In this document: positions 17,916-26,372 of the stretch, piece after piece
How positions within the stretch are numbered: the first letter of the stretch is position 1
Layout of the letters: every line of letters begins with the position of its first letter
DNA from: Phycisphaerae bacterium
Lineage (GTDB): Bacteria; Planctomycetota; Phycisphaerae; Phycisphaerales; UBA1924
Reading direction: 5' to 3'
Assembly (NCBI GenBank): GCA_022180725.1
Contig: BQMO01000005.1
Location: forward strand, 1 to 64,000
Length of the DNA stretch: 64,000 nucleotides
Made by a program: the position numbers and the translations under genes
Notes under the pieces: model-generated
The model's database searches: none
What the model was told of the DNA's origin: nothing
Seen by the model: only the letters and a program-made list of their open reading frames with translations

Positions 17916-20678
17916 ATGGCCAAGAAGGCATCAAAGTCGAAGAGTGAGGCCGGGACGACGGCGACGGCGGAGGCACCCGTACCGGCCGCGGGAGGGCGTG
18001 GGGGGCGTGGAGGGCGATTCCGGCGTCAGGCGACGACGGCGTACAAGCCCGGGGCGGGCAAGGACCGTCACCTGGTAATCGTCGAATCGCCGTCGAAGGC
18101 CAAGACCATCAATAAGTACCTTGGGCGCGAGTACCTGGTGCTGGCGAGCGTGGGGCACGTGCGCGACCTGCCCAGCCGGAACCCCAAGGGCGTGAAGTCG
18201 CCCGTGCCGGGGGTGGACCTCGAAAAGGATTTTCACCCGACGTACCACGTGTCGGAGGGGAAGGAGCGGGTGATCGCCGACCTGAAGCGGGCGGCGAAGG
18301 AGTCGCTGGCGTCGGGGTGCGACGTGTGGTTCGCGACGGACTTGGACCGCGAGGGCGAGGCCATCGCGTGGCACCTGGCGCAGGAACTGGGGATCAAGTC
18401 CTCGCAGGCCAAGCGGGTGGTCTTCCCGGCGATCACCAAGAGCGAGATCGAAAAAGCCTTCAACCATCCGCACCCGATCGACGAGGACCGGGTGAACGCG
18501 CAGCAGGCGCGGCGGATCCTGGACCGCATCGTGGGGTACCAGGTTTCGCCGCTGCTGTGGAAGAAGGTGGCGCGGGGGCTGTCGGCGGGGCGTGTGCAGA
18601 GCGTGGCGGTACGGCTGGTGGTGGAGCGGGAGCGCGAGATTCGGGCGTTCGTGCCCGAGGAGTACTGGGCGATCTCGGCAAACTTCACGAAGGAACTCGC
18701 CAAGGCCGCGGGGCTGTCGAAGGCGTGGGCGGCGTTCCTCGCGACGCGCGACGAGAAGGGCTACCCCCCCACGCAAAAGGTGCAAGGCCGCTGGCTGGGT
18801 GAGCACGACTGCTTCCATGCGGACCTGATCGAGGTCGCGGGGGAGAAGTTCGAGGTTCGCAACGCGGGCGACGCCGACATGATGGGCCGCGTGCGGGACG
18901 TGGCGGCCCTGGCCGGGCTGCGGAACATCCGAACCGGCGTGCGCGAAGACGCCGCGGGGAAAGGTCCGGCGAAGTTCCTTCGCACGGTCGAGGGCGAGTT
19001 GGACCCGAAGGCGTCGTACCGCGTGACGGGGGTGGAGACGAAGCGCACGAGCACGCGCCCCGCCGGGCCGTTCATCACCAGCACGCTCCAGCAGGCGGGG
19101 GCGAGCCGGCTGGGCTTCGCGGCCCAGCGGACGATGCGGGCGGCGCAGCAGTTGTACGAGGGCGTGGAGATACCCGGCGAGGGGCCGGTGGGCCTGATCA
19201 CGTACATGCGAACGGACTCGACGCACCTCTCGAATGACGCGCTGGAGATGGCGCGGTCGTACATCAGGGCGAAGTACGGCGAGAAGTACCTGCCCGAGAA
19301 GCCGAACATCTACAAGTCGTCGAACAAGGACGCGCAGGAAGCGCACGAGGCGATCCGGCCTACGTCCCTGGACTATCCGCCGAACAAGATCAAGGGGGCG
19401 CTGACGAGCGATCAGTTCCGGCTGTACACGCTGATCTGGGAGCGGTTCCTGGCGTGCCAGATGGTGAACGCGCAGTGGGACGCCACCGCGATCACGATCG
19501 AGGGCGGCACGGACCCGGAGCGCCCGTGCACGTTCCGTGCGACGGGCCGCGTGCTGGTGTTCGACGGGTTCTACAAGGCCTCGGGCGTGCCGGCGTCGGC
19601 GGAGGAGCAGACGATGCCCTCGCTGCCGGAGGGGACGCCGCTGGCGGCGGTGTCGATCGAGCCTGAGCAGAAGTTCACGGCGCCTCCGCCGCGGTACAGC
19701 GAGGCGAGTCTGATCAAGACCCTCGAGGCCGAGGGGATCGGCCGCCCATCGACGTACGCGTCGATCATCCAGACGATCCAGGACCGCAAGTACGTGGAGA
19801 AGGACCAGGGGCGGTTCTTCGCGACGGATTTGGGCGAAGTGGTGACGGACAAGCTGGTCGAGGCGATCCCCGCGATCATGGACGTGGGGTACACGCGGGA
19901 GATGGAGAAGGAACTGGACCTGATCGAGGACGAGCACCTGGACTGGGTGCAGATGCTCCGCAAGTTCTACGGCCCGTTCACGAAGCAACTGGCGGGGGCG
20001 GAGAAGACGCTCGTGCACGCCAAGGCCGAGACGGTCCCCGCGCCCGACGAGTACCGCTGCCCGCACTGCGGGTCGGGGCTGGTGTACCGGTTCGGGAAGA
20101 ACGGGCGGTTCCTCTCGTGCGCAACGTACCCGTCGTGCAACTACGCCTCGCCGGTGGATCGCGAGGGCAAGCCCCGCCCGGCGGCCGAGGCGGTGGACGT
20201 GGCGTGCCCGAAGTGCGGGAGCGCGATGACCAAGCGCGTGGGACGGTTCGGCCCTTTCCTGGGCTGCTCGCGCTACGGCGACAAGGCCAACCCCTGCGAC
20301 GGGATTCTGAACCTCGACAAGAAGGGCCGCGTGGTGGCGAAGGCCCCCCCGCCGATGGTGACGACGCTGCCGTGCCCGTTGTGCGAGGCGCCGCTGAACC
20401 TGCGCGGCGGGGTGCGTGGGCCGTGGCTGGGGTGCTCGCGGTTCCCCAAGTGTCGCGGGCGCGGGAAGTGGGCGGAACTGCCCGAGGCGCAGCGGAAGGA
20501 CCTGGAGAAGGCCTTCGCGAAGCACGAGAAGGACAACCCCATCCCCGTGATCCGCACCATGGGCGGCAAGGCGCTGACCGATTCGCACGGCAAGCCCCTG
20601 CCCGAGGCGCGACCGGTGGGGCAGACCGACGATGCGCCCGAGACGCTGGAATCGGTGGCCGATGAACTGGGCGTGTGA
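17916..20678 (+). CDS. topA: DNA topoisomerase I
   Basis: Type IA topoisomerase that relaxes negative supercoils. 920 residues from the ATG at 17916; a non-ATG start four codons earlier is possible. A basic, Gly/Ala-rich tail of about 50 residues precedes the Toprim domain (LVIVESPSKAKTINKYLG, ATDLDREGEAIAWHL). The catalytic Tyr430 sits in GLITYMRTDSTHLS. The C-terminus has three C4 zinc ribbons: CPHC/CATYPSC, CPKC/CSRYGDKANPC and CPLC/CSRFPKC. The set is complete for the family. The small genes 20718-21722 follow on the same strand. Confidence 0.96.
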   Translation: MAKKASKSKSEAGTTATAEAPVPAAGGRGGRGGRFRRQATTAYKPGAGKDRHLVIVESPSKAKTINKYLGREYLVLASVGHVRDLPSRNPKGVKSPVPGVDLEKDFHPTYHVSEGKERVIADLKRAAKESLASGCDVWFATDLDREGEAIAWHLAQELGIKSSQAKRVVFPAITKSEIEKAFNHPHPIDEDRVNAQQARRILDRIVGYQVSPLLWKKVARGLSAGRVQSVAVRLVVEREREIRAFVPEEYWAISANFTKELAKAAGLSKAWAAFLATRDEKGYPPTQKVQGRWLGEHDCFHADLIEVAGEKFEVRNAGDADMMGRVRDVAALAGLRNIRTGVREDAAGKGPAKFLRTVEGELDPKASYRVTGVETKRTSTRPAGPFITSTLQQAGASRLGFAAQRTMRAAQQLYEGVEIPGEGPVGLITYMRTDSTHLSNDALEMARSYIRAKYGEKYLPEKPNIYKSSNKDAQEAHEAIRPTSLDYPPNKIKGALTSDQFRLYTLIWERFLACQMVNAQWDATAITIEGGTDPERPCTFRATGRVLVFDGFYKASGVPASAEEQTMPSLPEGTPLAAVSIEPEQKFTAPPPRYSEASLIKTLEAEGIGRPSTYASIIQTIQDRKYVEKDQGRFFATDLGEVVTDKLVEAIPAIMDVGYTREMEKELDLIEDEHLDWVQMLRKFYGPFTKQLAGAEKTLVHAKAETVPAPDEYRCPHCGSGLVYRFGKNGRFLSCATYPSCNYASPVDREGKPRPAAEAVDVACPKCGSAMTKRVGRFGPFLGCSRYGDKANPCDGILNLDKKGRVVAKAPPPMVTTLPCPLCEAPLNLRGGVRGPWLGCSRFPKCRGRGKWAELPEAQRKDLEKAFAKHEKDNPIPVIRTMGGKALTDSHGKPLPEARPVGQTDDAPETLESVADELGV

Positions 20679-20717
20679 CGGGCTGCGCGGCGCGGCGGGC
20701 GAGCCTACAACCCCGGC

Positions 20718-21146
20718 ATGCCGTGGTGGGTTGTGCTCATCATCGCCGGCGCGGTCGCGATGGATTCGCTCATCGTGTACGCCCTGCTGTCGTCGTTCCG
20801 TGCGGGCACGTGGGGGCCGATGGCGAAGAAGTTCCCGCCCGTGGCGCCCGCGCCGGGGGCGGTGCGGCGTGAGTTTGAGTCGTTCTCGATGGGGCTGTTC
20901 AACCTGGGCTGGTGCGTGCACGTGACGGTGGACGACCGCCATTTGCACCTGGACCCGGCGTGGCTGCTGCGCGTGGCGGGCGCCGAGCCGATGAGCGTGC
21001 CGTGGAGCGCGGTGACGCTGGAGCAGCGCGGGAAGCGGCGGGGGTTCGTGAAAGCCAAACTGGGCACGCAGGCGATCCGCGGGCCGGCGTGGTGCCTGTC
21101 GCTGGCCGACCCCGACGCCGCAACCGGCGAGCGCCGATTCCGATAG
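20718..21146 (+). CDS. Small membrane-anchored protein, unknown
   Basis: 142 residues. One N-terminal transmembrane helix (about residues 3-25, WWVVLIIAGAVAMDSLIVYALL) is followed by a soluble part of about 100 residues. No motif I recognise. The soluble part has a beta-rich look (VHVTVDDRHLHLDP, VPWSAVTLEQRGKRRG) reminiscent of PH-like domains, which is inference only. It lies 39 bp after topA and 27 bp before the pseudopilin-like gene on the same strand, so all may share a transcript. Confidence 0.65.
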   Translation: MPWWVVLIIAGAVAMDSLIVYALLSSFRAGTWGPMAKKFPPVAPAPGAVRREFESFSMGLFNLGWCVHVTVDDRHLHLDPAWLLRVAGAEPMSVPWSAVTLEQRGKRRGFVKAKLGTQAIRGPAWCLSLADPDAATGERRFR

Positions 21147-21173
21147 ACTGCGGACACCCCGAGGAGTCCCGCC

Positions 21174-21722
21174 ATGACGCAGCAACCGCCGTATATTCCG
21201 CCCGCGCCCGGCAAGAAGGGGATGAGCGGGGGCGTGATCGCGGCGATCATCGGCGGGGTGGTGCTGGTCGTGGTGCTGATCTGCGGCGGGGCGGTCATGG
21301 TGATGCTCCCGGCGCTGAGCAAGGCCCGCGAAGCGGCCCGGCAGGTCGTGAGCAGCGCGAACATGCAACGGATCTCCATCGGGCTGCAGCAGTACGCGGC
21401 GGATCATGACGGCATGCTCCCCGAGGCCGGCGCCGACCTTTCGGCGCGCCTGGCGCGTTACGGGGTGCCCGCGGGGATGTTCACGTCGCCCAACCCGCCC
21501 CCCACCGGGCCGAGTTACTTCTACGTGCCGCAGGGCAACCTCGAGAAACTCGCCAACCCCTCCGCGGCGGTGTTGATGTACGAGAACCCGGCCATCCCCA
21601 GCACCATCGGCTGGAACGTCGCCTTCGCCGATGGCAGCGTGCAACTCCTCGACCCCGATCGGTATCACCGGACGATCAACACCATCACGCTGCCCGACGG
21701 GACGCCGTACGTACCGCAATAA
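21174..21722 (+). CDS. Pseudopilin-like H-X9-DG domain protein
   Basis: 182 residues. A Pro-rich N-terminus and one strongly hydrophobic helix (about 21-45, GVIAAIIGGVVLVVVLICGG) are followed by LPALSKAREAARQ and then NMQRISIGLQQYAADHDGMLP. That is the layout of planctomycete DUF1559 or type II pseudopilin-like proteins. Near the C-terminus FADGSVQLL carries the DG of the H-X9-DG motif; the His is replaced or shifted. The prepilin peptidase motif is not canonical, because the helix is not preceded by GF-T/E, so processing is uncertain. It is probably envelope-located. Function is unknown. Confidence 0.75.
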   Translation: MTQQPPYIPPAPGKKGMSGGVIAAIIGGVVLVVVLICGGAVMVMLPALSKAREAARQVVSSANMQRISIGLQQYAADHDGMLPEAGADLSARLARYGVPAGMFTSPNPPPTGPSYFYVPQGNLEKLANPSAAVLMYENPAIPSTIGWNVAFADGSVQLLDPDRYHRTINTITLPDGTPYVPQ

Positions 21723-21729
21723 ACGCGGG

Positions 21730-22935
21730 TCAGCCGCGCAGGGCGAGTTCGCACATCATCTCGACGCCGACGGGGAGGGCGTCGTCGTTGAAGTCGAACT
21801 CGGGCTGGTGGAGCGTGGGGTAGGTCGCTGCGCCGCGCGGACGCAGGCCCAGCAGATAGAAGCACGCGGGGACGTGATGCCCGTAGTACGAGAAGTCCTC
21901 CCCGCCCATGGTGGCGTCGGGGACGAGTTCGACGCGCTCGGCGCCGAGGGCGGCCCGGGCGACGCCGAAGAACCGCTCGGTGGCGTCGGGATCGTTCGCG
22001 GTGACGGGGTAGCCCTCGTGCCAATCGACGCGGGCCTGGCACCCCATGGCGCGGCTGGTGTTCTCGACGATCTCAAAGAAGCGACGCTTGGCCAGGGCGC
22101 GGGTGGCGTTGTTGAGCGTGCGGACCGTGCCGATGAAGGTGACGGATTCGGGGATGATGTTGTTGGCCGTGCCCGCGTGAATCTGCCCGACCGTCACGAC
22201 CACGCTGTCGAGCGGCGAGATATTGCGCGAGGCGATGCCCTGGAGGGCGGTGATGCAGTGGGCGGCGGCGAGGATGGGGTCGTGCCCGAAGTGCGGGTAG
22301 GCCCCGTGGCTCTGAACGCCCTTGACCGTGACTACGAAATCGTCGGTGCTTGCGAGGAGCGGGCCGGGCTTGGTGGCGACCTTGCCGATCTCGACGGTGG
22401 GCCACCCGTGCAGGCCGAAGATGCGTTGCACCGGCGCGCCCAGCCCGCCGCCGGACTCGCCGCGGAGCGCACCGTCCTTGCACATGAGGTCGCCGCCGCC
22501 GCCGCCCTCTTCGGCGGGCTGGAAGATGAAGGTGACGGGCCGCGGGCGCGGGAGTTTCGCCAGGACCCGCGCGGCGCCGAGGAGAATGGTCGTGTGCCCG
22601 TCGTGTCCGCAGGCGTGCATGACGCCCGGCGTGGTGCTGGAGTAGGCCTTGCCGGTGCGCTCGGTGATGGGGAGCGCATCCATGTCGGCGCGGAGGGCGA
22701 TGGAGCCGGTGGAACCGGCCCCCACGTCAGGTTGTGTGGCGGGGAGGTAGCCGAGCACGCCGGTGCCGCCGGCGAGGCCGGCCTTGACCTGGGCGCCGGC
22801 GGCCTTGAGTTCGCGGGCGACGACCTCGCTCGTGCGCTTCTCGTGCATCGAGAGTTCGGGGTTCTGATGCAGATCGTGGCGGCGGGCGATGAGCGCGGGG
22901 AGTTCGGCGGCAACAAGGTCGCGGACGGAGGGCAT
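21730..22935 (-). CDS. M20-family amidohydrolase (aminoacylase/hippurate hydrolase type)
   Basis: 401 residues from the ATG at 22935 (MPSVRDLVAAELP). The longer open frame lacks homology upstream. Metal-binding and catalytic blocks are HACGHDGHTTILLG, QPAEEGGGGG and a late GGEDFSYY; RADMDALPI is the usual opening core. The family hydrolyses N-acyl or amide bonds of amino acids, IAA conjugates or peptides using two zinc or manganese ions. The substrate is not predictable. No signal peptide, so cytosolic. It converges with the pseudopilin-like gene, with 7 bp between stops. Confidence 0.92.
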   Translation of the reverse strand: MPSVRDLVAAELPALIARRHDLHQNPELSMHEKRTSEVVARELKAAGAQVKAGLAGGTGVLGYLPATQPDVGAGSTGSIALRADMDALPITERTGKAYSSTTPGVMHACGHDGHTTILLGAARVLAKLPRPRPVTFIFQPAEEGGGGGDLMCKDGALRGESGGGLGAPVQRIFGLHGWPTVEIGKVATKPGPLLASTDDFVVTVKGVQSHGAYPHFGHDPILAAAHCITALQGIASRNISPLDSVVVTVGQIHAGTANNIIPESVTFIGTVRTLNNATRALAKRRFFEIVENTSRAMGCQARVDWHEGYPVTANDPDATERFFGVARAALGAERVELVPDATMGGEDFSYYGHHVPACFYLLGLRPRGAATYPTLHQPEFDFNDDALPVGVEMMCELALRG

Positions 22936-22994
22936 GGAGAAGTGTAGTGGGCGAGTACGAAGAAGGTCCTCGGCATGAAGCCGCGGCGCGGCTT

Positions 22995-23546
22995 CTACGG
23001 CGCATTCTGGGTCTTGCGCTGCGCGGCCGCGCGCGCTACCAGGAACAGCCTGCCGAATACGAACTCGCCGGGATCGGAATCGAATGTCTCGGCGCTCGTT
23101 CGGCGTTCGAGCGATGGATCGTACTTGATGGCATCGGACCCGCCGACCCATTCAGCAATGACGCCGCAGACACCGGCGTGCTCGGCGATTTCACGAACCA
23201 CCTCGGGGATGGGCGATGCAAAGCCAGCCCGCGGTGACGTTCGCCTCGCACGGGCCGCTTCGGACTGCGCCAGTGCGCGTCGGGCCTTCGCTTCGGACCA
23301 GCCCCGCTTCATCATTCGGTCCCACTCTTTGGCGGCATCGACATCAACGGCATCGTCGGCGGGCCTGAACCAGCCGCACGAGCAGTCTTTGCCAATCTGG
23401 TACACCCGAAAGAGCTCGCCCGCGCGCTTGTGTACCAGCGGTGAGCAGGTCACGTGATCGGCCGAGCAGGCGACGTGCGGCCAGGATCGTCCCTCAAACC
23501 AGGGAGCGTGATTGATCGGGACGAGCAATGTCACGGCCACGCACAT
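22995..23546 (-). CDS. Hypothetical protein
   Basis: 183 residues, family not recognised. The first third is rich in Cys and His (SWPHVACSADHVTCSP, CSCGWF), which may bind metal. The middle is charged and helical (AAKEWDRMMKRGWSEAKARRALAQSEAARARR). A C-terminal Arg/Gln-rich tail follows. It sits between the amidohydrolase and the HD-GYP gene on the same strand. The start is uncertain, since several in-frame alternatives exist. Confidence 0.55.
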   Translation of the reverse strand: MCVAVTLLVPINHAPWFEGRSWPHVACSADHVTCSPLVHKRAGELFRVYQIGKDCSCGWFRPADDAVDVDAAKEWDRMMKRGWSEAKARRALAQSEAARARRTSPRAGFASPIPEVVREIAEHAGVCGVIAEWVGGSDAIKYDPSLERRTSAETFDSDPGEFVFGRLFLVARAAAQRKTQNAP

Positions 23547-23567
23547 TCACCGATTATACCGCGGAGA

Positions 23568-25085
23568 TCACGCGGCCTTGCGGGTCTTGGCGGCTTCGGC
23601 GAGTTCGACGGCGGAGACGAGGGCGGGGCGTTCGTCGGCGCCGTCCTTGGGGGCCAACTCCTCGCGGACGCGGTCGAACTCGGATTCGAGGCGCAGGAAG
23701 GCGTCGACGATCCGGGGGTCGAAGTGCGAGCCGCGGTTCTGCAGGATGATCTCGCGGGCCTTGGCGTGGGGCATGGCGGGCTTGTAGACGCGCTTGCTGG
23801 TGAGGGCGTCGTACATGTCGGCGAGGGCGACGACGCGGGCGGAGAGGGGAATCTGCTCGCCCGACAGGCCGTACGGGTACCCCTTCCCGTCCCAGCGTTC
23901 GTGGTGCGAGAGGGTGATCTGGATGCCCATGTTGAGCAGGTCGTCGTCGCCCACGCGTTTGCGGATGGCCACCAGCGTATCGGCGCCGATGAGCGGGTGC
24001 ATCTCCATCACGCGGCGCTCCTCGGGTGAGAAGACGCCGGGCTTGAGCAGGATCGAGTCGGCGATGCCGACCTTGCCGATGTCATGCATGGAGGCCGCGA
24101 GTTTCAGCAGGTCGATCCACGTCCGCGTGATCTCGGGAAACTCGCTGCGCAGTTCCTGGGCGAGGACCTCGCTGTAGCGGCAGATGCGTTCGAGGTGCTT
24201 GCCGGTGTCGGTGTCCCGGTAGTCGGCGAGTTTCGCCAGCCCGAAGATCAGCCCGTTGCGGATGACCAGCCCGCGGCGCACGCGCCGGTTGAGTTCCTCT
24301 TCCAACTTCTCGTTGGCCCGCATGAGGATCGAGTCGTACCGCCGCACCAGCACCACCGACCCGACGACGGTGAGCACGAGCACGCCCGCGCCGCCCGCGG
24401 CGATGAGGAGCATGATGCCGTCGGCCAGGCGTCGCGTCGAGGCGGCCAGACCCGCCTGCGGGATGATGACCAGCGCCTTGGCGGCGATTCTCGGGTTGTA
24501 CGCCACGCCGACCGTCGCCGGCCCGCCGAGGAAGTCCCCTTCGCCGATGATCGCCGTCTGCGGGCGCAACTGCCCGAGTTCCACGCGTTCGTTGCCGGGA
24601 ATCAGCCGCAGGCGCTGCTCGGCGTAGTTGACGCGGCGCAGGCCCGGATTGGCGTCAAGCCCGGGATGGCACAACAGCCCGCCGTAGGGATCGAGCAGCA
24701 TCAGCGTGCCCCCCGCCGGCTGCGACTGGGCCACGAGTTTCTGGGCCGCGTCCCACGCGGGCGTGCCGGGGCGGATGGGCCCCTGGGCCGCGGCGGCGAG
24801 GGCGTCGCAGAACTCTCCGGCCTGCCTCGCCGCGTCGTGGGCCGCCCGTTCCTCGACCCGCTGCCGAAGCCCGTGCCGGGCCACGTGCATGGTGCCCAGC
24901 CAGCCGAGTCCGATCACCAGCGCCTGGAGAAGGACCGTCGCCGCGATGAGGCGGCGCTTGCTGCGCAGCACGAAGGAACGGCTCTGAACACGCTCGGCGA
25001 GGGGCACGGGTTCTCTATCGTCGCGCCGTGCCGTGGGCTGGAACACGTCGATGTTCGGCGCTCCCCCAGCCCGCGCCGTCGGCAT
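23568..25085 (-). CDS. Membrane HD-GYP phosphodiesterase (c-di-GMP)
   Basis: About 505 residues. A first membrane helix (IAATVLLQALVIGLGWLG) is followed by a periplasmic segment of about 150 residues, probably a Cache-like sensor. A second helix (IMLLIAAGGAGVLVLTVV), a short coiled coil and an HD-GYP domain complete it. The key motifs are HLERICRYSEVLA, MHDIGKVGI (HD), SHHERWDGKGYPYG (HHE and GYP) and LADMYDAL. HD-GYP enzymes linearise cyclic di-GMP. No GGDEF or EAL domain is present. The ATG at 25085 is chosen; the frame is open to 25124 and a later GTG is possible. It lies 54 bp downstream of the solute-binding protein gene. Confidence 0.9.
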   Translation of the reverse strand: MPTARAGGAPNIDVFQPTARRDDREPVPLAERVQSRSFVLRSKRRLIAATVLLQALVIGLGWLGTMHVARHGLRQRVEERAAHDAARQAGEFCDALAAAAQGPIRPGTPAWDAAQKLVAQSQPAGGTLMLLDPYGGLLCHPGLDANPGLRRVNYAEQRLRLIPGNERVELGQLRPQTAIIGEGDFLGGPATVGVAYNPRIAAKALVIIPQAGLAASTRRLADGIMLLIAAGGAGVLVLTVVGSVVLVRRYDSILMRANEKLEEELNRRVRRGLVIRNGLIFGLAKLADYRDTDTGKHLERICRYSEVLAQELRSEFPEITRTWIDLLKLAASMHDIGKVGIADSILLKPGVFSPEERRVMEMHPLIGADTLVAIRKRVGDDDLLNMGIQITLSHHERWDGKGYPYGLSGEQIPLSARVVALADMYDALTSKRVYKPAMPHAKAREIILQNRGSHFDPRIVDAFLRLESEFDRVREELAPKDGADERPALVSAVELAEAAKTRKAA

Positions 25086-25139
25086 ACGCCAACGCCCGAG
25101 AACACATGCTTTACGGGCGGGCAACCTTGCGCACGCCTT

Positions 25140-26309
25140 CTACAGCGGGAAGTACCGCGCGATAAGGCGGTCGGCCTCTTCCATCGCCGCGGCGCACTGC
25201 TCGGGCGTCGCCGGCGCCGCCGCGTCGAGCGTCGGCACGGCGAGTTCTTTGGCCAGCGCGGGGCGGATGGGCACGTTCCGCGAATCGCTCGCGGCGAGCA
25301 GGCGCTCGACCTCTTCCGAGAGCAGGAAGTCGGCCAGCCGCCGGGCCTCCACCGGGTGCGGCGAGCCGCGCACCAGGCCCACGGTGTTGGGGATCACCAC
25401 CGGCCCGAGGCTGGGCAGGCCCTGCACCTTGGCGGTGGGCTTGTCCACGCTCTCGAAGACAAACGCCACCGGCCAGGTGTTGGCCCGGGCCGAGAAGACG
25501 TCGTCGGTGTCGGTGAGGCCCACCTCGATCTCGCCGACGGAGAGGGCCTGCACGACGGAGGAGTTGCCGTCGTAGAGGCGCACGGCGTTGTCCTTCAGCG
25601 CGGCGAGCCAGGCCGCCGTCGCCTCGCTCCCGTGCATCGCCACCAGGGCCGCGATGTGCGTGCGCGTGGTGCCGAACTGCGGGCGGGCGAGGCCGACCTT
25701 GCCGGCCCACCGCGCGTTGGTCAGGTCGCGGAGCGTGCGCGGCGCGTTGCTCTCGGCGACGCGGTTGGTGTTGTAGGCGATGACGCGGGCCCGCTGGGCG
25801 AAGCCGTACCACGTGCGGTCGGCCCCGCGCAGATGCGCCGGCCAGCCGCCGGGCATCTTTCCTTCCTCGCGGCTGGCGAAGGGTTCCAGTACGCCGGCCC
25901 TGGCCAGCGCCACGGTGCCCATCGCCTCGTTCGACCACCACACGTCCGCGCGGGGGGCGTCCTTTTCGCGCACCAGGCGCTCGACCAGCCCCGTGGTCTT
26001 GGTCGCCTCGGTGTCGCCGACGACGCGGACCTTGACGCCGCTGGCGGCCTCGAAGGCGCCGACGATCGGCCCGACCAGGTGGGCGTCGGTGCTGGTGTAG
26101 AGCACGACCTCGCCGGGGGCGTCCACGTCATGCCCGCCGCCCTTGTGGAGGAAGACGAAGTACGCCGACGTGCCCAGCGCGACGGCCGCAACGCCCAGCG
26201 AGACCAGCGCGACCATCCACCGCGTGCTCTTGGAGAGGCCCCGCCAGCGCTCATAGGCGTCCTTGGCCTTCCACTCCGCGTCCTGACGATACCGGCGGCC
26301 CGTGCTCAT
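25140..26309 (-). CDS. Membrane-anchored extracellular solute-binding protein (Fe3+/thiamine/polyamine type)
   Basis: 389 residues. A charged cytoplasmic N-terminus of about 30 residues is followed by one transmembrane helix (about 32-54). The periplasmic part then fits the FbpA/FutA-like fold: VVLYTSTDAHLVGPIVGAF at the start, VRVVGDTEATK, DVWWSNEA, and WPVAFVFESVDKPT. FbpA-type proteins bind ferric iron through Tyr residues, and I cannot confirm these here. Neither permease nor ATPase genes are adjacent, so it may be an orphan component. The helix anchor instead of a cleaved signal or lipobox is unusual. Confidence 0.8.
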   Translation of the reverse strand: MSTGRRYRQDAEWKAKDAYERWRGLSKSTRWMVALVSLGVAAVALGTSAYFVFLHKGGGHDVDAPGEVVLYTSTDAHLVGPIVGAFEAASGVKVRVVGDTEATKTTGLVERLVREKDAPRADVWWSNEAMGTVALARAGVLEPFASREEGKMPGGWPAHLRGADRTWYGFAQRARVIAYNTNRVAESNAPRTLRDLTNARWAGKVGLARPQFGTTRTHIAALVAMHGSEATAAWLAALKDNAVRLYDGNSSVVQALSVGEIEVGLTDTDDVFSARANTWPVAFVFESVDKPTAKVQGLPSLGPVVIPNTVGLVRGSPHPVEARRLADFLLSEEVERLLAASDSRNVPIRPALAKELAVPTLDAAAPATPEQCAAAMEEADRLIARYFPL

Positions 26310-26372
26310 GCGGGAGTTGTATCACCGATGGCGGAGCAGGGATGCAGGGCACCGCCGCAGCCCGATCGGCGC

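Noticed and set aside
17931..21719. 1,262-codon minus-strand open frame opposite topA and the next two genes
   Set aside because: It spans three real genes on the other strand and has the Arg/His/Leu composition of a reverse-frame shadow.
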